Below, one piece after another: positions 1 through 6,777 of a stretch of 64,000 nucleotides of DNA. Every line of letters begins with the position of its first letter. The first letter of the stretch is position 1. The notes below the pieces were generated by a model, which made no database searches, was not told where the DNA came from, and saw only the letters and a program-made list of their open reading frames with translations. The stretch comes from Ferribacterium limneticum. Its GTDB lineage: Bacteria; Pseudomonadota; Gammaproteobacteria; Burkholderiales; Rhodocyclaceae. The DNA lies in contig NZ_CP075189.1 in NCBI RefSeq assembly GCF_020510565.1, positions 3,834,501 through 3,898,500 of the forward strand, given 5' to 3'. The translations under genes and the position numbers were made by a program.

Positions 1-188
1 CCGGCATTGATCGCCAGGTTCAGGTTGTTGAGCGCCTTGAAGCCGTCGAAACTGACGGTGATGTCTTCGAGGTAGAGCGCGACGCCATGCGACAGGTCGA
101 GCTCGCCAGTGACGAGGTGGCCCATCTGGTCGGCGCCGTCGCTGCCCTCCGGACGGTCGTCCTCGAATAGATCGACGGTGTTCAGCAT
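1..188 (-). CDS. urtD: Urea ABC transporter ATP-binding protein UrtD, N-terminal fragment
   Basis: Only the first ~62 codons lie in the window; the gene continues past the left edge. The translation begins MLNTVDLFEDD and reaches an ABC-type opening (LYLEDITVSFDGFKALNNL) just before the edge, so the Walker motifs are not visible. UrtD is one of two ATPases that power urea import by UrtABCDE at the inner membrane. Its ATG (186-188) overlaps the urtC stop in the string ATGCTGA, indicating translational coupling. The assignment rests on this opening plus gene order directly after urtB and urtC. Confidence 0.85.
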   Translation of the reverse strand, partial: MLNTVDLFEDDRPEGSDGADQMGHLVTGELDLSHGVALYLEDITVSFDGFKALNNLNLAINA

Positions 189-1297
189 GTTTCCGCTCCT
201 TTCTTCGCCATGATTTTCTTCCACAGGCCGACCAGGCCTTGCGGCAGCATCAGCGTCACGACGATGAAGAGCAGGCCGAGGAAGAACAGCCAGTATTCGG
301 GGAAGCTCACCGTGAACCAGCTCTTGGCGAGATTGACGACGAAGGCGCCGATGATCGGCCCGATCAGCGTGCCGCGCCCGCCGACCGCGACCCAGATGGC
401 GATTTCAATCGAGTTGGCCGGGCTCATTTCGGACGGGTTGATGATGCCGACCTGCGGCACGTAGAGCGCTCCGGCAATGCCACAGAGCACGGCCGAGATG
501 ACCCAGATGGTCAGCTTGTACCAGAGCGGGTTGTAGCCGATGAACATGACGCGAGATTCGGCATCGCGGATGGCGGTGAGCACGCGGCCGAACTTCGACT
601 TGACCAGCCAGGCGGCGAAGACCAGTGTCACGGCGAGCATGATGGCGGTCAGGCCGAACAGCACCAGCCGCGTTTCCGACGAGGTGATCGTGTACCCGAG
701 CACGCGCTTGAAGTCGGTGAAGCCGTTGTTACCACCGAAGCCGGTCTCGTTGCGGAAGAAAAGCAGCATCGCGGCGTAGGTCAGGGCCTGGGTGATGATC
801 GAGAAATAGACGCCCTTGATCCGCGAGCGGAAGGCGAAGTAGCCGAAGACGAAAGCGACCAGCGCCGGCACGGCCATGACCAGGAAGGCGACCCAGCCGA
901 AGCTGTCGCTGCCGACCCAGAACCAGGGCAGTTCCTTCCAGTCGAGGAAGACCATGAAATCGGGCAGGTCGGCGCCGTAGGAACCGTCGCGACCGATCTG
1001 GCGCATCAGGTACATGCCGAAGGCGTAGCCGCCGAGGGCGAAGAACAGCCCATGGCCGAGCGACAGGATGCCGCCGTAGCCCCAGATCAGGTCCATCGCT
1101 ACGGCGACCAGCGCGTAGCACATGATCTTGCCGATCAGCGTGATGGCGTAGGTCGAAACGTGCAGGGCGCTGTCTTCGGGGAAGTTGAGGTGGAGGACCG
1201 GGACGACGATTAGCGCGAGGGCGAGGAAGATGCCGAGGGCGATCCAGCTTTTAGCGTCGAGGGAGGACAGGATGCGGAGGGTGAGGGGCTTACGCAT
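182..1297 (-). CDS. urtC: Urea ABC transporter permease UrtC
   Basis: Inner-membrane permease of the LivM/UrtC family, about 371 residues and normal in length. It has many hydrophobic segments (for example LGIFLALALIVVPVL near the start) and the glycine-rich GYGGILSLGHGLFFALGGYA region typical of LivM-type permeases. With UrtB it forms the urea channel powered by UrtD/UrtE. I chose the ATG at 1297 (MRKPLTLRIL) because a GGAG sequence sits six bases upstream; the open frame extends to 1330 but with an unlikely N-terminus. It overlaps urtD by 7 nt and follows urtB after a ~160-nt gap containing a G/C-rich inverted repeat. Confidence 0.93.
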   Translation of the reverse strand: MRKPLTLRILSSLDAKSWIALGIFLALALIVVPVLHLNFPEDSALHVSTYAITLIGKIMCYALVAVAMDLIWGYGGILSLGHGLFFALGGYAFGMYLMRQIGRDGSYGADLPDFMVFLDWKELPWFWVGSDSFGWVAFLVMAVPALVAFVFGYFAFRSRIKGVYFSIITQALTYAAMLLFFRNETGFGGNNGFTDFKRVLGYTITSSETRLVLFGLTAIMLAVTLVFAAWLVKSKFGRVLTAIRDAESRVMFIGYNPLWYKLTIWVISAVLCGIAGALYVPQVGIINPSEMSPANSIEIAIWVAVGGRGTLIGPIIGAFVVNLAKSWFTVSFPEYWLFFLGLLFIVVTLMLPQGLVGLWKKIMAKKGAETC

Positions 1298-1329
1298 GGT
1301 GGCTCCGGGCGGGGAGTAGGTAAAAGGCA

Positions 1330-1432
1330 AACCCCTCCCCGGCCCTCCCCTTCTCAGGGGAGGGAGAGGTGGTCAATTCACCGCTGGCGCACTCCCACCC
1401 TGACAAGGGGGGGCTGGGGGGGGTTAGGTTGT
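1330..1432. repeat. G/C-run inverted repeat between urtB and urtC
   Basis: A C-run block at 1331-1352 is matched about 50 nt later by a G-run block (1404-1432), making a long imperfect inverted repeat. Inside it, CCCTCCCC (1343-1350) and GGGGAGGG (1357-1364) form a perfect 8-bp hairpin with a 6-nt loop. On the urt transcript strand, 1350 to 1332 reads GGGGAGGGCCGGGGAGGGG, four G-tracts that fit a G-quadruplex pattern. It lies inside the presumed urtB-urtC transcript. It may be a small non-coding repeat element or an mRNA structure; I cannot tell which. Confidence 0.6.
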
Positions 1433-1458
1433 TGCGCGTGTTCATGACGTTTTCAGCC

Positions 1459-3039
1459 TTACTCGACGAAACGGCCCTTGAGGGCGAAGATGCCCTGCGG
1501 CCGTTTCTGGATGAAGATGATGATGCAGACGAGGATGCTGATCTTGGCGATGACCGCCCCGGCCCAGCCTTCGAGCAGTTTGCTGAAGATGCCCAGGCCG
1601 AGCGCCGCCCAGACCGCGCCGGCGAGTTGCCCGACGCCGCCGACGACGACGACCATGAATGAATCGACGATGTAGCCCTGGCCCATGTCCGGGCCGACGT
1701 TGGAGATTTGGGAGAGCGCGACGCCGCCCAGCCCGGCGATGCCGGCGCCCAGCGCGAAGGCCATGGTGTCGATGCGCGAAGTCGGCACGCCGACGCAGCC
1801 GGCCATCGGGCGGTTCTGTGTCACGGCGCGGACGAACATGCCGAGGCGCGTCTTGTTCATCAGCACCCAGACGAGGAAGAGCACGAACATGGCGAAGCCG
1901 ACGATGATGATGCGGTTCCACGGCAGAATCAGGTTGGGCATGACCTCGATGCCGCCCGACATCCAGCTCGGGTTCGAGACTTCGACGTTCTGCGCGCCGA
2001 ACAGCACGCGCGCCGACTGGATCAGGACCAGCGACAGGCCCCAGGTGGCGAGCAGGGTTTCCAGCGTGCGGCCATAGAGCCAGCGGATGACCGTGCGCTC
2101 CATGACGACGCCGACCAGCGCGGCGGCGAAGAAGGCGACCGGGATGGCGGCCGGCAGGTACCAGTCGATGGCTTCCGGGAAGTAGGCGCGGAACAGCGTC
2201 TGCATGCCGTAGGTGGCGTAGGCGCCGACCATCAACAGCTCGCCGTGCGCCATGTTGATGATGCCCATGACGCCGTAGGTGATGGCCAGCCCGAGTGCGC
2301 CAAGCAGCAGGATGCTGCCCAGCGACAGGCCGGAGAAGGCGCGGCCGACGTTCTCGGCGATCGCCAGCCGGCTGTCGATGGCTTTCACCGCGGCAATGGC
2401 TTCGTAGCGCACCTTGTCATCGGCCTCGCCGGCCTTTTCGGTGAGCGGCAGGAGGACGCTCTTGATGGTGGGCGAAGAGGTTTCGGCCAGCGCCTGGACG
2501 GCGGCGAGACGGGCGGCGGGGTCGGTGTTGGCGAGATTTGCCTGGGCGTGGGCAAGGACGAGCAGGGCCTTGATCTGCGCGTCGGTCTCTTTCTCCAGCG
2601 CCCGCGCCAGCAGCGGCGCCATTTCCGGCGTGACCTGGCTTTGCAGTTTCTGGGCGGAAGCGAGGCGGACGCTCACATCAGCGTCGAACAACTTTAGCGC
2701 GGCCAGCGCGCTGGCCAATTCACCCCGAATTCGGTTGTTGACGGTCGGCGACTCCGGGTTGGCCGGCATCTTGATCGCTTCGCCGGTCGCCCCATCGAAA
2801 GCCTTGTCGCCATCGATGATCACCACCTTGTCGCCGGCCAGGAACAGGCTGTCTTCCGCCATTGCCTTGAGGACGCGCACGGCGTCCGGGTCGGCCATCT
2901 GGGTCAGTTGGCGGATGGCCGCCACCTTGTCGGTCGAATCCTCGGCGGCCAGCTGGCGCACCTGCGCCGGGTCGAGCGCGGCCTGCGCCGACAGGCTGCC
3001 GAGGCTGAGCAATAGTGTTATTAGCGTTTTTTTCATCAA
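1459..3039 (-). CDS. urtB: Urea ABC transporter permease UrtB
   Basis: 526-residue permease with the long N-terminal extension usual for UrtB: a signal peptide (MMKKTLITLLLSLGSLSAQA), then ~200 residues of helical HEAT-like repeats (LAAEDSTDKVAAIRQL, LAAVQALAETSSPTIKSVL), then the LivH-type membrane domain beginning near SLGSILLLGALGLAITYGVMG, with INMAHGELLMVGAYATY and the permease-loop region GAGIAGLGGVAL. Pairs with UrtC for urea uptake. First gene of the urtBCD part of the cluster. Its upstream region carries a block also found before urtA. Confidence 0.94.
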   Translation of the reverse strand: MMKKTLITLLLSLGSLSAQAALDPAQVRQLAAEDSTDKVAAIRQLTQMADPDAVRVLKAMAEDSLFLAGDKVVIIDGDKAFDGATGEAIKMPANPESPTVNNRIRGELASALAALKLFDADVSVRLASAQKLQSQVTPEMAPLLARALEKETDAQIKALLVLAHAQANLANTDPAARLAAVQALAETSSPTIKSVLLPLTEKAGEADDKVRYEAIAAVKAIDSRLAIAENVGRAFSGLSLGSILLLGALGLAITYGVMGIINMAHGELLMVGAYATYGMQTLFRAYFPEAIDWYLPAAIPVAFFAAALVGVVMERTVIRWLYGRTLETLLATWGLSLVLIQSARVLFGAQNVEVSNPSWMSGGIEVMPNLILPWNRIIIVGFAMFVLFLVWVLMNKTRLGMFVRAVTQNRPMAGCVGVPTSRIDTMAFALGAGIAGLGGVALSQISNVGPDMGQGYIVDSFMVVVVGGVGQLAGAVWAALGLGIFSKLLEGWAGAVIAKISILVCIIIFIQKRPQGIFALKGRFVE

Positions 3040-3055
3040 ATTCCCGTCCGCAATT

Positions 3056-3121
3056 TGTGCAGTGCAACGACAGATTACGGGGCGGGCCGGCGATCAGGAA
3101 TACGATGAATTGCGTAGGGCT
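3056..3121 (-). promoter_or_regulatory. Putative activator-dependent promoter block upstream of urtB
   Basis: In the gene direction the block reads GCCCTACGCAAT, 4 nt, CGTATT, 18 nt, then CCGTAATCTG and TGCACTGCAC. The same words with the same spacing occur upstream of urtA. TACG-N8-CGTA is an inverted repeat that could be a regulator half-site pair; TAATCT could be a -10 box with no good -35, as at activator-dependent promoters. The regulator and start site are inferred, not shown. I did not find a convincing sigma-54 -24/-12 pair. Confidence 0.5.
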
Positions 3122-3223
3122 TTGGCCCCGCCGGGCGCGCCTTGGTCCTGAATTTGCTAGTTCAGTCCCTGACCTGCTTTTTTGGCGGGTTTTTGTGGTC
3201 TATCCGACAATCCTGAACCAGCC

Positions 3224-3505
3224 ATGACCTCCTCCGATCTGACGATCCGCTACTTCACGAGCTACAGCGGGGCTCGCCTGCCACTCAATCTGGTGGGCGA
3301 ACTCGCCGCTGACGACATGCGCAACCGCAACACTTTCTACCGTGGGGCGTTTGACGCCGGCGGCTTGCTGAAACGCTGCGAGAAGATGGTTTATGGCGAG
3401 ATCGAGGTTTGTCACGATTACCACTATCACTCGGACGGCAGGCTGGCCCAGGCCGTGATTCAGAACGCCGGAGACGATCCGGAAACGCTCGACTTTCCGG
3501 CCTGA
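3224..3505 (+). CDS. Small conserved hypothetical protein (DUF6156-like)
   Basis: 93 residues from the ATG at 3224; no strong ribosome binding site is visible. The sequence opens MTSSDLTIRYFTSYSGARLP and contains a C-terminal KMVYGEIEVCHDYHYHSDG region, which resembles the small family DUF6156 as I remember it. No signal peptide or membrane segment. It is divergent from urtB and followed 48 nt later by a Nif11-type gene on the same strand, so the two may be co-transcribed. Function is unknown; the family assignment is from memory and should be treated as moderate. Confidence 0.6.
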   Translation: MTSSDLTIRYFTSYSGARLPLNLVGELAADDMRNRNTFYRGAFDAGGLLKRCEKMVYGEIEVCHDYHYHSDGRLAQAVIQNAGDDPETLDFPA

Positions 3506-3553
3506 CCCGGCTGCCAAAGCAATGCCCATTTTGTTTTAACCCAAGGAGAAATC

Positions 3554-3772
3554 ATGTCCGTTGCACCGATCAAGGCCTTTTCTGAAAAAGCCAGAGCCAA
3601 TCCCGAACTGGGCGCCCAGTTGAAGGCCTGCCTGAAAATCAAGGAACTCCGTGCCCTGTCCGCCGCCGAGGGTTTCGAGATCGAAGAAAACTCCCTCTAC
3701 CCGCCGAACGAACCGCAATTCACCGAAGACCAATTGTCGGAACGCCTGGTCAAGGCCCTGCTGCGCGTCTGA
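3554..3772 (+). CDS. Nif11 domain protein
   Basis: 72-residue protein with a strong ribosome binding site (AAGGAGAAATC before the ATG). The pattern SVAPIKAFSEKARANPELGAQLKAC followed by ALSAAEGFEIEE (given here in parts: IKAFSEKARANPEL, then LSAAEGFEI) matches the Nif11 domain found near nitrogen-fixation genes and as leader regions of some RiPP precursors. No leader cleavage motif or Cys-rich core is present, so it looks like the stand-alone, nitrogen-associated type rather than a RiPP precursor. Its placement between urtB and urtA fits a nitrogen-related setting. Molecular role unknown. Confidence 0.65.
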   Translation: MSVAPIKAFSEKARANPELGAQLKACLKIKELRALSAAEGFEIEENSLYPPNEPQFTEDQLSERLVKALLRV

Positions 3773-3818
3773 GGCACCGGCCGGAGGCCGTGGATCGCTG
3801 AAGCAGCCAAAAAGGCGA

Positions 3819-3866
3819 TTCCACGGTCAACCGGAAATAATGGCCAAAATCAAAATCGGCGGCCAA
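3819..3866 (+). repeat. Dispersed ACGGTCAACCGG element, intergenic copy
   Basis: Exact 12-nt core at 3823-3834, preceded by CC and followed by the tail AAATAATGGCCAAAAT and CAAAATCGGCGGCC. This is one of the fullest copies of the element, lying between the Nif11 gene and the next plus-strand gene. Confidence 0.85.
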
Positions 3867-3943
3867 GGCCTCCGTCTCGCCAACTGGCAAGTCGTAGTGT
3901 TGTTGCGGCTGTGCCTCCGGACTAACCCGGCACGCCACCTGCC

Positions 3944-4519
3944 ATGCTGACCGACGAAGAAGCCCTCGCCCGCCTCACCACCCATCCGTTGCCAGCCAAC
4001 CCGTGGGTTTATGCCACCGACCGCGCCATCATCATCAAGGCCGAGTACACCGACACCATCGAGCGCCTGCTGCGCTGGGCGCCAAAAACGCGCTGGAGTG
4101 CGAAGCACCGTTGCTGGATCGTGCCGCTGAGCGGCCTGGAACTGGTGCGCTCCATCCTGCCCGAACTGAGCCGTCTGGCTGAAGCCATGCAGACGCAGCC
4201 GATGGCTGCCGAGGAGGCCGGCGGCACTGCCCTGCCGCTTGACGCCACGGCCGCCGACGAAGCTGCACGCCGGCTCTTTCGCGACAACGCGCGCCTGCTC
4301 TACGGCAGCGACTGGCAACGCGAAACCGCGCGTGCCCTTGACCGCAACGAGGCGGCCCTGGCCAGCTGGCTGGTTGGCCTGGGCGTCATGGAAGCACCAC
4401 CGGCCGTGCTGCTCGGCGAAATGCTGGCGCTGATGCGCCGGCGCGTGCTGGATATCGCGGCCGCCGCCGACACGCTGGAACGACAGCTGGCGGCCGGTGG
4501 CATCACACCGCCCGCCTGA
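3944..4519 (+). CDS. Hypothetical protein, HARP-like N-terminus
   Basis: 191 residues; no signal peptide or membrane segment. The first ~80 residues (NPWVYATDRAIIIKAEYTDT, then LLRWAPKTRWSAKHRCWIVP) resemble the short HARP-type module seen in SMARCAL1-like proteins, but the match is from memory and short. The remainder is alpha-helical and Ala/Leu-rich with no motif I recognise. There is no good ribosome binding site before the ATG at 3944, so the start could be wrong. It ends 14 nt before the convergent gene at 4534. Confidence 0.6.
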   Translation: MLTDEEALARLTTHPLPANPWVYATDRAIIIKAEYTDTIERLLRWAPKTRWSAKHRCWIVPLSGLELVRSILPELSRLAEAMQTQPMAAEEAGGTALPLDATAADEAARRLFRDNARLLYGSDWQRETARALDRNEAALASWLVGLGVMEAPPAVLLGEMLALMRRRVLDIAAAADTLERQLAAGGITPPA

Positions 4520-4533
4520 ACCACCGTCAGCGC

Positions 4534-5004
4534 TCAGATTGGCCGAACCCGATCGGCCGCAACCGTCAGTTGCAGTTGGTCTGCCTTGTCGAAGATGCTG
4601 AGCGGCACGTCAAAGACCGCCTGGTTCTCGTACCAGGCGCGGCCATAGGGCAGGAAGAGACTGCTCGCCGGCAGGGTCAGCAGAACGTCCGCGCAACTCA
4701 GCAACGCCACCGTGTAGCCGCCGCAGGCGCCTTCCGGCACGTTGTCGTCGCCGAAGACCTCGAACTGCAGGAAGACCTTGGCCGACTCGACGCCGCCTTC
4801 GGCTGTCCTGACCGCGGTTACCCGGATGTTCTGGTAACGGCGGCCGACCTTGCCGTCCTCGGTGGCCTGCAGAAATTCATGCAGCTTGCCCTTCTTCACC
4901 TGAGTGCTGTCGAGCACGGGAATGCCGAGCTGGGTCATGCCCAGGCCGGTGGGTTTGGCCGATTTGAGTGCGATCAGGGTGGTATTTTCAGTCAGTACGG
5001 GCAC
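4534..5004 (-). CDS. Hypothetical protein
   Basis: About 156 residues if started at the GTG at 5002-5004, which has GGAGAG just upstream; the open frame extends to 5160 but the added N-terminus looks spurious and runs into the dispersed repeat. The protein opens MPVLTENTTLIALKSAKPTG and is rich in beta-type sequence (YQNIRVTAVRTAEGG, VFLQFEVFGDD). No domain I recognise. It ends 14 nt from the convergent gene at 3944-4519. Probably cytoplasmic, as no signal peptide is seen. Confidence 0.6.
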   Translation of the reverse strand: MPVLTENTTLIALKSAKPTGLGMTQLGIPVLDSTQVKKGKLHEFLQATEDGKVGRRYQNIRVTAVRTAEGGVESAKVFLQFEVFGDDNVPEGACGGYTVALLSCADVLLTLPASSLFLPYGRAWYENQAVFDVPLSIFDKADQLQLTVAADRVRPI

Positions 5005-5148
5005 GATGCTCTCCGTAGTATCGAATGCAACAAGGACAGGATGAGTGTGCGACAAATGACAGACAAAACTGCGGTCATCGTCGCCTCCGGCAGGGAGTAA
5101 GCACTTTCGATGCCAAAAGTGCGGCCCAAACCCCGCCCCCGCCCGCAT

Positions 5149-5180
5149 TCCCACGGTCAACCGGAAATTTTGCCCAAAAT
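5149..5180 (+). repeat. Dispersed ACGGTCAACCGG element, intergenic copy
   Basis: Exact core at 5153-5164 preceded by CCC and followed by AAATTTTGCCCAAAATG. It lies immediately beyond the urtA terminator hairpin, on the side away from urtA. Confidence 0.85.
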
Positions 5181-5206
5181 GAAAAACGGGGGCCGAAGCC
5201 CCCGTT
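5181..5206 (-). terminator. Rho-independent terminator of urtA
   Basis: Stem AACGGGGGC / GCCCCCGTT (5198-5206 and 5185-5193) closes a 4-nt loop reading TTCG on the minus strand and is followed by a T-run in the minus direction. It begins 25 nt after the urtA stop and abuts a dispersed repeat copy. Confidence 0.9.
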
Positions 5207-5230
5207 CCTGCGACTGACAGTAGCTCCGGA

Positions 5231-6493
5231 TTACTTCATTTCCGGCTCGTCCTTCTTCTTGTCGTTGCCGGCAATGTACGGGCTCCACGGCTGGGCCTTG
5301 ACCGGGCCGGGGGTTTTCCAGACGACATTGAACTGGCCGTCGGCCTTCACTTCGCCGATGAATACCGACTTGTGCAGGTGGTGGTTCTTTTCGTCCATCT
5401 TCGACATGATGCCGCTCGGCGCCTTGAAAGTCTGGCCGGCCATGGCGGCGATGACCTTGTCGGTATCGGTCGATTTGGCCTTCTCGACGGCCTGCTTCCA
5501 CATGTGGATACCGATGTAGGTAGCTTCCATCGGGTCGTTCGTCACGACCTTGTCGGCGTTCGGCAGCTTGGCCTTCTTGGCCCAGTCGCGGTACATCTTC
5601 ACAAACTTGTCGTTTTCCGGGTTCTTGAGCGACATGAAGTAGTTCCACGAAGCCAGGTGGCCGACCAGCGGCTTGGTATCGACGCCGCGCAGTTCTTCTT
5701 CGCCGACCGAGAAGGCGACGACCGGCACATCGGTGGCCTTCAGGCCGGCGTTGCCGAGTTCCTTGTAGAACGGCACGTTGGAGTCACCGTTGATGGTGGA
5801 AACGACGGCGGTCTTCTTGCCTTCGGAGGCGAACTTCTTGATCTTGGCGATGATGGTCTGGTAATCGCTGTGGCCGAACGGCGTGTAGTCTTCCATGATG
5901 TCGGCGTCAGCCACGCCCTTGGACTTCAGGAAGGCGCGCAGGATCTTGTTGGTGGTGCGCGGATAGACGTAGTCGGTACCGAGCAGCACGAAGCGCTTGG
6001 CTTCGCCGCCATCCTTGGACATCAGGTATTCGACGGCCGGAATGGCTTGCTGGTTGGGCGCAGCGCCGGTGTAAAAGACATTCTTTTCGAGTTCTTCACC
6101 CTCGTACTGAACCGGGTAGAACAACAGGCCGTTCAGTTCCTTGTAAACCGGCAACACCGACTTGCGGGAAACAGAGGTCCAGCAGCCGAAGGTCACGGCA
6201 ACCTTATCCTTGGTCAGCAGCTGACGGGCCTTTTCGGCGAACAGCGGCCAGTTGGAAGCCGGGTCGACAACGACCGGCTCAAGCTTCTTGCCCATCACGC
6301 CGCCAGCCTTGTTGATTTCGTCGATGGTCATCAGCACGGTTTCCTTGAGCGCGGTCTCGGAAATGGCCATGGTGCCGGACAGGGAGTGCAGCACGCCGAC
6401 CTTGATGGTGTCGGCGGCATGGGCGGCCATGCCAATGGAAGCCAGGGCGGCGGAAAGTACGGTTGCCTTGATGAAGTTGCGACGATTGCTCAT
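5231..6493 (-). CDS. urtA: Urea ABC transporter substrate-binding protein UrtA
   Basis: 420 residues from the ATG at 6493, which has GAGGAG upstream; the frame extends further but without support. The N-terminus MSNRRNFIKATVLSAALAS with a C-terminal AHA site is a signal peptide, with a Tat-like RR near the start. The mature part (ADTIKVGVLHSLSGTMAISE) is a type I periplasmic binding fold of the UrtA/AmiC family, which captures urea for UrtBCDE. It is separated from urtB by four small genes and has its own terminator and upstream block, so it is probably a separate transcript. Confidence 0.94.
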   Translation of the reverse strand: MSNRRNFIKATVLSAALASIGMAAHAADTIKVGVLHSLSGTMAISETALKETVLMTIDEINKAGGVMGKKLEPVVVDPASNWPLFAEKARQLLTKDKVAVTFGCWTSVSRKSVLPVYKELNGLLFYPVQYEGEELEKNVFYTGAAPNQQAIPAVEYLMSKDGGEAKRFVLLGTDYVYPRTTNKILRAFLKSKGVADADIMEDYTPFGHSDYQTIIAKIKKFASEGKKTAVVSTINGDSNVPFYKELGNAGLKATDVPVVAFSVGEEELRGVDTKPLVGHLASWNYFMSLKNPENDKFVKMYRDWAKKAKLPNADKVVTNDPMEATYIGIHMWKQAVEKAKSTDTDKVIAAMAGQTFKAPSGIMSKMDEKNHHLHKSVFIGEVKADGQFNVVWKTPGPVKAQPWSPYIAGNDKKKDEPEMK

Positions 6494-6530
6494 GGAAGCT
6501 CCTCGGTTTTGGTGTCTGGTCAAACTGCAT

Positions 6531-6615
6531 TGGTGCAGTGCAGCGTCAGATTACGGCCGGGGTTATTCCAGAGAAATACGTTAGATTGCGTAGGGCAATG
6601 GAAATACGTTTCGAC
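6531..6615 (-). promoter_or_regulatory. Putative activator-dependent promoter block upstream of urtA
   Basis: Shares with the urtB upstream region the words GTGCAGTGCA, CAGATTACGG, AATACG and ATTGCGTAGGGC (plus-strand reading) at identical spacing, including an unconserved 18-nt stretch between the second and third words. In the gene direction this gives TACG-N8-CGTA followed by a possible TAATCT -10. An extra AATACG word at 6603-6608 may be a third half-site. The 284-nt gap between urtA and the divergent gene at 6778 holds nothing else I can identify. Confidence 0.5.
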
Positions 6616-6777
6616 CCGCTTTAAAGCTGTATAGGGAGTCGCCCCAGGCATTTTCCGGCGCACCCCAATCTTGACCGGCGCAGACTGTCCCGAAAACGTG
6701 CCCCTTGCCTAAGATGGCGTGAATCGCTTGACATTGCCATACCAGCTTTGCGTTAATCGACCAAAAGGGAGGAACGC

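Noticed and set aside
239..1213. Long open frames opposite urtC and other genes (also 9498-10970, 11193-12491, 18359-20524)
   Set aside because: They are antisense shadows of high-G+C genes, with Arg/His/Gln/Asp-rich translations and no known domains.
3840..3950. Short ORF starting in the repeat tail (MAKIKIGGQG...)
   Set aside because: Begins within the repeat copy, has no ribosome binding site and overlaps the next gene's start.
6531..6602. Possible sigma-54 promoter or NtrC site before urtA (TGCACTGCACCAATGCA)
   Set aside because: No GG/GC pair at -24/-12 spacing was found; TGCA-rich words alone are insufficient.
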